Source: Alistipes sp. (GTDB lineage: Bacteria > Bacteroidota > Bacteroidia > Bacteroidales > Rikenellaceae). Taken from it: a stretch of 64,000 bases of DNA. Each line of letters begins with the position of its first letter. Position 1 is the first letter of the stretch. Under the pieces are notes generated by a model. That model ran no database searches, was not told the DNA's origin, and worked only from the letters and a program-made list of their open reading frames with translations. This document shows positions 27,950 to 35,045 of the stretch, piece by piece. A program made the position numbers and the translations under genes. The stretch is taken from assembly GCA_029060215.1 (NCBI GenBank), contig JAIDUK010000006.1, positions 19,522 to 83,521 of the forward strand. The letters run 5' to 3'.

Positions 27950-28489
27950 ATGAAAAATTCTTTTTGGGGCGATGCGGCCCTTTACGGTGCTTTCCTCGGG
28001 TTGGCCGAGATCCTTTTCACTACCTTGGAGCTCGCCGTGCCCTTCACCGGGCTCGGTTTGTTGCACTTCGCCGTCTTCGTGGCGTTGTTGGTCTTCTTCA
28101 CCAAGCGCCGCGTCCGTTTGTGCGCTTCCGAGGAGACGGGTTACGGTTACGGCGAGTGCTTGAAGTATATCTTGGCCATGTCGCTCTTCGCCGGGGTGCT
28201 CGTGGGGGCTTATTCGGCCGTCGCCGCCAATTTCCTCTTCCCCGAGAAATATCAGGCCGTCATCGACCAGTCGCTTTCCGTTCTTTCGCAGACCGGGGTC
28301 TATACTTCCGACATGCTTCGGCAGATGCAGTCCATGTTGCGGCGGATGATCTTCTCGCCGGTGTGGGCGCTCTTTTCCAACCTCTTTTCCTACGCTTTCA
28401 AAGGGGTGTTCTGCGGGTTGATCGTCGCGGCGTTCACCAAGCGTAACCCGCAGTTGTTCGGGTCCGAGCCTTCTTCCGACCATGAGTAG
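27950..28489 (+). CDS. DUF4199 membrane protein
   Basis: 179 aa with four predicted transmembrane segments (AALYGAFLGLAEILFTTL; GLLHFAVFVALLVFF; YILAMSLFAGVLVGAYSAVAANFLF; WALFSNLFSYAFKGVFCGLIVAAF) and a periplasmic loop between the third and fourth. Matches the DUF4199 pattern found in Bacteroidota directly before a GT2 glycosyltransferase, as here. Its stop overlaps the next start by 8 nt. Function unknown; a helper for lipid-linked sugar transfer is an inference from context. Confidence 0.8.
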   Translation: MKNSFWGDAALYGAFLGLAEILFTTLELAVPFTGLGLLHFAVFVALLVFFTKRRVRLCASEETGYGYGECLKYILAMSLFAGVLVGAYSAVAANFLFPEKYQAVIDQSLSVLSQTGVYTSDMLRQMQSMLRRMIFSPVWALFSNLFSYAFKGVFCGLIVAAFTKRNPQLFGSEPSSDHE

Positions 28490-29438
28490 CCCCGATATTT
28501 CGGTTGTCGTGCCCCTCTACAACGAGGAGCAGTCGCTGCCCGAGCTCGCCGCATGGATCGACCGCGTCGCTGTCGCCCATAGCCTTTCCTACGAGATTAT
28601 TTTCGTCGACGACGGGTCGTCCGACGGGTCGTGGAACGTCATCGAGCAGCTTCGGGCACAGTTTCCCGCTGTGCGGGGCATCCGTTTCGCCCGTAATTAC
28701 GGCAAGTCCGCCGCGCTTTTTTGCGGGTTCGAGGCCGCTCAGGGCGAGGTCGTTTTCACCATGGACGCCGATTTGCAGGATTCGCCCGACGAGATTCCCG
28801 CCATGCGGAGCATGATTCTCGACGAGGGCTACGACCTCGTTTCCGGGTGGAAGCGGAAGCGTTTCGACCCCGTCGGCAAGCGGTGGCCCAGCAAGTTCTT
28901 CAATTGGACCGCGCGCGTCGCTTCCGGCATCCGGCTCCACGATTTCAATTGCGGGCTCAAGGCCTACCGGCGCAAGGTCGTCAAGTCCATCGAGGTCTAC
29001 GGCGAGATGCACCGGTTCATCCCCATCCTCGCCCGCAAGGCCGGGTTCCGCCGCATCGGCGAGAAGGTCGTCGAGCATCATCCCCGCAAGTACGGGTGTT
29101 CCAAGTTCGGGCTCGAGCGCATGGTCAAGGGCTACCTCGACCTCATCACCGTCTTGTTCATGTCCCATTTCGGACGGTCGCCCATGTATTTCTTCGGCGG
29201 GCTCGGGACCCTCATGTTCTTTTTCGGCGGCGTCACTACCGTGTGGGTCATCGCCGCCAAGCTCTGGAAGCAGGCCCACGGCCTGCCTTTGCGGCCCGTC
29301 GCCGACCAGCCGTTGTTCTACCTCGCCATGCTCGCGGTCGTCCTCGGCGTCCAGCTCTTTTTGGCCGGGTTTCTCGGCGAGCTCGTCAACCGGGGTTCTT
29401 CCGACCGCAACAAGTATTTGATCGATAAACAATTGTAG
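28482..29438 (+). CDS. GT2 glycosyltransferase, polyprenyl-phosphate type
   Basis: 318 aa. The GT-A domain has VVPLYNEEQSLPEL, FVDDGSSDGSW and the metal-binding DADLQDSPDEI, then the acceptor-side KYGCSKFGLERMVKGYLDL segment and two C-terminal transmembrane helices (MYFFGGLGTLMFFFGGVTTVWVI; FYLAMLAVVLGVQLFLAGFLGELV). This layout is that of DPM1/GtrB/ArnC-like enzymes that move a sugar onto a polyprenyl phosphate at the inner membrane. Lies between DUF4199 and DUF4293 genes in one operon. Confidence 0.92.
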   Translation: MSSPDISVVVPLYNEEQSLPELAAWIDRVAVAHSLSYEIIFVDDGSSDGSWNVIEQLRAQFPAVRGIRFARNYGKSAALFCGFEAAQGEVVFTMDADLQDSPDEIPAMRSMILDEGYDLVSGWKRKRFDPVGKRWPSKFFNWTARVASGIRLHDFNCGLKAYRRKVVKSIEVYGEMHRFIPILARKAGFRRIGEKVVEHHPRKYGCSKFGLERMVKGYLDLITVLFMSHFGRSPMYFFGGLGTLMFFFGGVTTVWVIAAKLWKQAHGLPLRPVADQPLFYLAMLAVVLGVQLFLAGFLGELVNRGSSDRNKYLIDKQL

Positions 29439-29440
29439 TT

Positions 29441-29905
29441 ATGATACAGCGTATCCAGTCCCTCTATCTGCTCGCCGTGTCGGTTTTCATGGCCGTCGCG
29501 CTCTTCGCTCCGCTCGCTTGGTTCGCCGGCGATGCCGGGGAGTTCCGGCTCCATGCCTTCGCGCTTCGCGAGGTCGGCGGCGAGGCCGTGCATTCCGCGG
29601 TCTATATGGGCGTGCTCTTCGTCCTCGCCGGTGTGTTGCCGTTCGTCTCGATTTTCTTGTTCCGGCGGCGTTTGTTGCAGATCCGTCTCTGCGTCGTCGA
29701 GGCCGTGTTGCTCATCGGGTGCGTCGTCATGGAGGGCGTCTATTACTTTCTCGGTTGGCGGGTCTTTTCCGTCTTGACATTCCATTTGCAGGGTCCGCGC
29801 GTCGCCGCTGCGTTGCCCGTCGTTTGTCTCGTCTTCGTGTGGTTGGCTGCCCGCGCCATCTTGCACGACGAGTTGCTCGTCCGCGCCGCCGACCGCATCC
29901 GTTAG
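29441..29905 (+). CDS. DUF4293 membrane protein
   Basis: 154 aa with four hydrophobic helices; starts MIQRIQSLYLL, the hallmark of DUF4293. Starts 2 nt after the glycosyltransferase stop and is followed by a strong terminator, so it ends the operon. Function unknown. Confidence 0.85.
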   Translation: MIQRIQSLYLLAVSVFMAVALFAPLAWFAGDAGEFRLHAFALREVGGEAVHSAVYMGVLFVLAGVLPFVSIFLFRRRLLQIRLCVVEAVLLIGCVVMEGVYYFLGWRVFSVLTFHLQGPRVAAALPVVCLVFVWLAARAILHDELLVRAADRIR

Positions 29906-29924
29906 GAGCCTTCTTTTTCGTTCG

Positions 29925-29961
29925 GCACCGGTCCGTTTCCGCGGATCGGTGCTTTTTTTTT
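29925..29961 (+). terminator. Intrinsic terminator after the DUF4293 gene
   Basis: GCACCG-GTCCG (29925-29935) pairs with CGG-ATCGGTGC (29942-29952, one G-T pair), followed by nine T (29953-29961). Confidence 0.9.
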
Positions 29962-30001
29962 GTCCGTCAGCCTTTTTTATTATAAAAAAGGTGGCAGGAA
30001 C

Positions 30002-30032
30002 TTTGTTCGTAAATAAAAAAAGTTTATCTTTG
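30002..30032 (+). promoter_or_regulatory. Promoter of the nuclease/TonB locus
   Basis: TTTG (30002-30005), 19-nt spacer, TATCTTTG (30025-30032): a full match to the Bacteroidota promoter. Leader of about 140 nt to the first ATG; no riboswitch is recognisable in it. Confidence 0.8.
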
Positions 30033-30176
30033 AGGTACGTTTTCTTAGTCGGATGCGATGCCGGATTCGCCTGTTTTTGCCGAGACTGGAAAACCTGCAT
30101 ATAGTTGAACAATATTGTTATTATGTAATGGTATTGGCTGTGTAGACGGAAATCTCAAGTTGTTTTATTAAAATTC

Positions 30177-32594
30177 ATGGTTATGAAAAATTTCAATTTC
30201 TGGCGTTCGCTGTTTTTCGCAGCGTTGGCAGTTGTCGGGTTCGCCGCTTGTTCGGACGACGACGACAACAACGGCAATGGGAACGGGGATTCCTTGACTG
30301 TCAATGGCAAGCCGTCCGTCACTATCGGCGTGAATGGCGAGGCTGGCGAGACCGAGGCCGTCGAGGTTGTTTCGCCCGGTCAGTGGACCCTTGCTTTCGA
30401 GGAGGAGCAGGATTGGTGCGTGCCCAGCGTTACGGCCGGCAAGGGCGGTACTTCGGCGCTCAAGTTTACGGTCGAGGCTTTGCCCGAGGGTGTCGAGGAG
30501 CGTTCCGCTACGGCCGTTCTTTCGTCTCAGATCGAAATTCTCGGCGGGTTGTATCCGGTCACTGCCAAGGTCACCGTGCGTCAGTCGCCTTCCGGGTCGG
30601 CTACTCCCGATACCAACGTTGCTGCCGTCCGTGCGTTGCTTGTGGCTATGAATCCCACTTCGACTAAAGTCGATGTTACCGAGGAAATCGCTGCCATGAC
30701 CCTCACGGGTATCGTCGTTTCCAATTCGGAGGGTAAGAATACCGGCAGCACTTGGAATGTTTCTGTGCAGGACGGTATCGTTGCCAAGAATTCCGGTCTG
30801 ACTATTTCCAACTCGAAATTCGCCGCAGGCACTTATACTCCCGGTATGTGCGTGACGGTTGCATTGACCGGTGCACAGGTTCAGTCCTACAACGGCTTGC
30901 TCCAGCTCAACATCGCCGATGCAGCTGCCGAGGCCATTACGAATGTGGCTACCGATGCTCCGGAACCTGTAGTTATTTCTTCCGAGGAGTTGTTCGATTA
31001 CGAGTCCATGCTCGTGCAGATCGACAATTGTTATCCGACTGCCGGTTACGGCGCAGGTTGGAACACAACCACCAACAAGGGCAATGTCAATTTCGCTACT
31101 GCCGATGGGTTGTCGTTCGTTTGCCGCACGGGTTCTTCGGCGGTTTTCAAGGATCAGACTATCCCTGAGAAGATGGGTTCGTTGATCGGTATCGCAGGGC
31201 GTTACAATAACGACAAGCAGGTTTCGCCCCGTACTATCGACGACATCAAGCTCACCGAGGCCATTCCCGAGCCTGAGTATACCAAGGCTACCATCGCTGA
31301 GCTGAAAGCCGGTAACTACGAGGTGGAAGCTACGCTTCTCGCTGTTTATCAGAAAGGTTTGTTGTTGGGCGATGAGACCGGCTATACGCTCGTCTTTTTC
31401 AACGACTGGAACACGCAGACGTCCAATCCCTATCAGAACGATGTAAACAAGAAGATTACCGTCAAGGGCGCTGTGTCCGAATACAATGGTCTGCTTCAGT
31501 TCTCGGCTCCCAAGACTGAAAATATCACTATCGGTGCCGCCAATCCGGATTACAAGTTGCCGGAGCCTATTGTTTTCGATGCTGCCGGGTTGACCGCTTA
31601 CGAGAGCGACAAGAAGTATGAGTACGTTTCGCTTACGGGGACCTTGGTTGTTACGCAGGGAACCAGCGGCGCCAATACTTATAATTCCTATACGGTTATC
31701 GTTCCCGGTTATACTGCCAAGACCGTCACGATGGCTTACGGTTTGGATTCTTACTATACGGGGCTCGTTACGGGCGACGTGGTCGATGTCAAGGGCTTTG
31801 CGCTCGGTTTCGATACTTCCAAAGTCAATATCATGGTTCGTGAGGTCGCTAAAAACACCACTACCCCCGCTTTGACTTTCACTTCGACTGTCAAGCCTTT
31901 TGCAGGCAGTAACCCCGAGGCTCAGACGCTCAATTTCGAGGCCCGTAACATTTCGGCTCTGGCGCTTGAAATGTTCTCGTTCACGGGTGCTGACGCCGAT
32001 AAGTTCAATGTCGATTCTCAGAGCGATGATTCCGTGACCATCAGTGCAAAAGGTGATAATGATAGCGGTGTTACTTACTCGGCTACGCTCGTCGTTACGC
32101 TTGATGGTACGGTGTTGGACGAGATAGATGTAAAACAAACGAGTAAACCGGCGGCAGGAACAGGAACGTCTTATGTTTGGACTTTGGCAAAAGGAGATCT
32201 GACAACGAGTGGTGGCAATGTTGCTGGTAAGGGCACTCCTGCATTGACTTGGACTTCGACTGCAGCTACCTATATCGGATTCGATACTGCGAGCAGTGCA
32301 AGAGGTGTACAAATTGGTTCTGCTAAGAATCCGACAAGCTCCTTTACACTTTCTACAGAGGGTTATACAGAAAAGATTGCAGCAATTGCAGTAAATGCCG
32401 CGACCACAGGAACGGCTACATTGACCGTTAAAGTGGGAGGGGTGCAAATCGGTGAGAAAGCGAATTTGACAACTGTTGCGACGCTTTATAAATTTGAAAG
32501 CGCTTCTCTTGTTGAGGGAAAGGTTGAAATTATTTTGGAAGCTACCGAAAAAGCGATGTATTTATCATCGGTAAGCATTAATCCAACTGAGTAA
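30177..32594 (+). CDS. Surface lipoprotein with BACON-like and DUF5689 domains
   Basis: 805 aa. Lipoprotein signal (FFAALAVVGFAACSDDDDNN) with an acidic tail after the cysteine, typical for surface export. A BACON-like Ig domain (about 45-145, VEVVSPGQWTLAF ... KVTVRQSP) is followed by two DUF5689-like OB/barrel-like modules (about 150-360 and 370-565) sharing motifs such as YNGLLQ and a pattern of IVVSNSEGKNTGSTWNVSVQDG, then Ig-like and C-terminal beta domains. The last ~130 codons are AT-rich compared with the rest. Starts at ATG 30177 or 30183. First gene of the locus; probable substrate-binding surface protein. Confidence 0.82.
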   Translation: MVMKNFNFWRSLFFAALAVVGFAACSDDDDNNGNGNGDSLTVNGKPSVTIGVNGEAGETEAVEVVSPGQWTLAFEEEQDWCVPSVTAGKGGTSALKFTVEALPEGVEERSATAVLSSQIEILGGLYPVTAKVTVRQSPSGSATPDTNVAAVRALLVAMNPTSTKVDVTEEIAAMTLTGIVVSNSEGKNTGSTWNVSVQDGIVAKNSGLTISNSKFAAGTYTPGMCVTVALTGAQVQSYNGLLQLNIADAAAEAITNVATDAPEPVVISSEELFDYESMLVQIDNCYPTAGYGAGWNTTTNKGNVNFATADGLSFVCRTGSSAVFKDQTIPEKMGSLIGIAGRYNNDKQVSPRTIDDIKLTEAIPEPEYTKATIAELKAGNYEVEATLLAVYQKGLLLGDETGYTLVFFNDWNTQTSNPYQNDVNKKITVKGAVSEYNGLLQFSAPKTENITIGAANPDYKLPEPIVFDAAGLTAYESDKKYEYVSLTGTLVVTQGTSGANTYNSYTVIVPGYTAKTVTMAYGLDSYYTGLVTGDVVDVKGFALGFDTSKVNIMVREVAKNTTTPALTFTSTVKPFAGSNPEAQTLNFEARNISALALEMFSFTGADADKFNVDSQSDDSVTISAKGDNDSGVTYSATLVVTLDGTVLDEIDVKQTSKPAAGTGTSYVWTLAKGDLTTSGGNVAGKGTPALTWTSTAATYIGFDTASSARGVQIGSAKNPTSSFTLSTEGYTEKIAAIAVNAATTGTATLTVKVGGVQIGEKANLTTVATLYKFESASLVEGKVEIILEATEKAMYLSSVSINPTE

Positions 32595-32608
32595 GAACTT
32601 TATTATCC

Positions 32609-32650
32609 AAACTCTTGACGGGAGTAACATCTCGTCAAGAGTTTGTTTTC
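32609..32650 (+). terminator. Hairpin after the DUF5689 lipoprotein gene
   Basis: AAACTCTTGACG (32609-32620) and CGTCAAGAGTTT (32633-32644) pair perfectly; a short T stretch (GTTTTC) follows. It may end or attenuate transcription before the nuclease genes. Confidence 0.75.
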
Positions 32651-32755
32651 TCGTAGCTTTTCTTGTCTCGACATAGCTCAGATTGTCTGACTTTGCGCTT
32701 GACTTACGAAAAGTTTCGGTTTCTTTGAAACTCTTTTCTATTTTTTGTTTTTCGG

Positions 32756-33958
32756 ATGTCTCTTTTCAAGAATTTCCATTTGCCTGCATGGGTATTTGCA
32801 GGTATCCTTTTTCTTTTCGCGGGATGCGGCGACAGCGACAGCGGACCTTCGGTTTCCGTGCGGCTCGACGCAGAGACCGTGAATTGCAATGCTACAACGA
32901 ACCGGATCATCGCTACCGGCGAGGCCATGACTTTCCTCGCCACCATTCTCTCGCAGGGCGACGGCGATGCTTGGTGTTCGTTTTCTTCGTTCGATACGTC
33001 GGCCGAGCCTCAGTTGTCCAAGGAGGGGCATGTCAGCATCCCGATGAAACTCTACCTCTTGCGGAATCAGACCGACGAAGCCCGCGAGGCTCTTATCCGT
33101 GTCGTTTTTGCCAACGGTTTTAGTGCCGACCTCGTTTTGCGGCAGGGTGCTTTTTCGCCCCATCCCGACTACGACCGGCAGTGGGGCGAGCAGCCTTTCT
33201 TCCGCGAGGACGATGCTTATATATATAAGACTTATTATACAACACTCACCCGCGGCGGTTACGTCCGCAATTATTCCGTTTGTTTCGATACCGGGAAGCG
33301 TGTGTCGCATTGGGTGGCTTATCCGTTGACTATCAATTATGTGACGCCTAATCTCGGGCGGCCTAATCCCGAGCCGTGGGCCTACGATCCGAATAAGTAT
33401 TTGCCTGCTATTCCGGAATCGGCGCAAGCCTATATTCTCCAAGGTTATGGTTCCGGCGCTGTGCGCGGCCACCAACTCCCGTCGGCCGATCGGTACAGTA
33501 CTAAGGAGACCAATGCCATGACTTATTATGCGGTCAACATCATGCCCCAGAACTACGATTTCAATGGCGGTGTTTGGTTGGAGCTGGAGAATAAGGTTCG
33601 CGATAACATGACTCGCAATCCGTCCGATACGATCTTTGTTGTCACCGGGACTTATTTCGGCACCGGCAAGACCCTCACCGACCGCACGGGCAAGACCGTA
33701 TCCGTTCCTTCCAATTGTTGGAAGGTCTTGTTGCGCGGTTCCAGCGGCAAGGCTGTCTGGGATTGTTCTGCCGACGAGCTCCACGGCATCGGTTTCTGGT
33801 TCGCCAACGATGCGTCCAACACGGCGTCGTTGCGCAGCTACGCCACCACCATCGCCGATATCGAGCAGAGAACCGGCTTCACATTTTTCCGCAACCTTCC
33901 CGCCGATGCGGCCGATGCCGTCAAGGCGCAGAATTCTCCTTCCGATTGGAACCTTTGA
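32756..33958 (+). CDS. NUC1-type DNA/RNA non-specific endonuclease lipoprotein
   Basis: 400 aa with lipobox LFAGC (about residue 24), so anchored in an outer or inner membrane leaflet. Residues ~35-130 form a BACON-like domain. The nuclease domain (about 140-395) has AVRGHQLPSADR, the His-containing motif of the beta-beta-alpha-metal NUC1 family; the usual leading Asp (DRGH) is Val here. NIMPQNYDFNGGVWLELENKVRD carries the conserved Asn that binds the metal, and FVVTGTYFG the third motif. It should cut extracellular DNA and RNA. Next gene is 32 nt downstream. A TGACTTTG box at 32688-32695 is a possible own promoter. Confidence 0.85.
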   Translation: MSLFKNFHLPAWVFAGILFLFAGCGDSDSGPSVSVRLDAETVNCNATTNRIIATGEAMTFLATILSQGDGDAWCSFSSFDTSAEPQLSKEGHVSIPMKLYLLRNQTDEAREALIRVVFANGFSADLVLRQGAFSPHPDYDRQWGEQPFFREDDAYIYKTYYTTLTRGGYVRNYSVCFDTGKRVSHWVAYPLTINYVTPNLGRPNPEPWAYDPNKYLPAIPESAQAYILQGYGSGAVRGHQLPSADRYSTKETNAMTYYAVNIMPQNYDFNGGVWLELENKVRDNMTRNPSDTIFVVTGTYFGTGKTLTDRTGKTVSVPSNCWKVLLRGSSGKAVWDCSADELHGIGFWFANDASNTASLRSYATTIADIEQRTGFTFFRNLPADAADAVKAQNSPSDWNL

Positions 33959-33990
33959 CCGAACGTCTGAATCTAAAATCATAAACCGCC

Positions 33991-35025
33991 ATGAAGAAAA
34001 TCCTTTTCACAGGTCTGTTCGTCGTCTTGTTCGCGGCGGGCATCGCGCAGAAGCCGTATAAGATCGTCTTCTACAACTTCGAGAACCTCTTCGACACCAT
34101 CCGCGATCCCGACATCTACGACGAGGAGTTCACTCCCGAAGGGGCTAAAAACTGGAATTCGGCCAAGTACAGCAAGAAGATCGGCAATCTCGGGCGCGTG
34201 TTGTTCGACATTGCCGCCGCCGACCGCGATTTCCCCATCGTCATCGGCGTTTCCGAGATCGAGAACCGCAACGTCATGGAGGACGTCATCGCACAGCCCA
34301 AGCTCTTGCCCGCCAATTACCGCATCGTCCACTTCGATTCGCCCGATGCCCGCGGCGTCGACGTCGGTTTTTATTACCGGCCCGACCGGTTCAAGTTGGA
34401 GGGCAGCGCTCCCATTCCGTTCCGCATGCCTGAGTTGCCCAATTTCCGTACGCGCGATTTCGTCACCATGTGGGGCACCATCGACGGCGAGCCTTTCTTC
34501 TTCCTCGTCTCCCACTGGCCTTCGCGTCTGGGCGGTAAGGAGGCTTCCGATCCCAAGCGTCTGTCCGCAGCCCGGCAGGTCCGTGCCATCGTCGATTCCG
34601 TTCAGCAGGCCAATCCCGCTACCAAGGTCGTCGTCATGGGCGACATGAACGACGACGCTACCGACGCCAGCATCGTCGAGGGGCTCAGCGCCAAGGGCCG
34701 GATCAAGGATTTGCAGCCCGGCGACATGTTCAATCCTTATATCGCTTTGCTCAAGGCCGGTTACGGAACGTTGGCTTACCGCGATGCGTGGAACCTCTTC
34801 GACAACATCATCGTCTCAGAGAACCTCGTCGACGCGCCCGCCGGGACTTTGCGTCTGCTCTCCGTCGGCTCTTCGTCCAAGTTCTACGGCGGGATTTTCC
34901 AGCGGCCCTATATGCTTCAGCGCGAGGGGCAGTACAAGGGTTATCCCCTGCGTACGTTCGTCGGCAACAATTTCCAAGGCGGTTTCAGCGACCACTTCCC
35001 CGTCTACATCTTCATCGGTAAATAA
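33991..35025 (+). CDS. Secreted endonuclease/exonuclease/phosphatase (EEP) family enzyme
   Basis: 344 aa with a signal peptide (MKKILFTGLFVVLFAAGIAQ). The EEP (DNase I-like) fold keeps its active-site set: YNFENLFDT, GVSEIENRNV (metal Glu), GVDVGFYYR, LVSHWPSRLGG (His), VVMGDMNDDATD (Asp/Asn) and the C-terminal FSDHFPVY (Asp-His). It is therefore expected to hydrolyse phosphodiester or phosphomonoester bonds in the periplasm or outside. Lies between the NUC1 nuclease and a TonB receptor in one operon. Confidence 0.9.
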   Translation: MKKILFTGLFVVLFAAGIAQKPYKIVFYNFENLFDTIRDPDIYDEEFTPEGAKNWNSAKYSKKIGNLGRVLFDIAAADRDFPIVIGVSEIENRNVMEDVIAQPKLLPANYRIVHFDSPDARGVDVGFYYRPDRFKLEGSAPIPFRMPELPNFRTRDFVTMWGTIDGEPFFFLVSHWPSRLGGKEASDPKRLSAARQVRAIVDSVQQANPATKVVVMGDMNDDATDASIVEGLSAKGRIKDLQPGDMFNPYIALLKAGYGTLAYRDAWNLFDNIIVSENLVDAPAGTLRLLSVGSSSKFYGGIFQRPYMLQREGQYKGYPLRTFVGNNFQGGFSDHFPVYIFIGK

Positions 35026-35045
35026 ACAGTGCAAACAATAACCTT

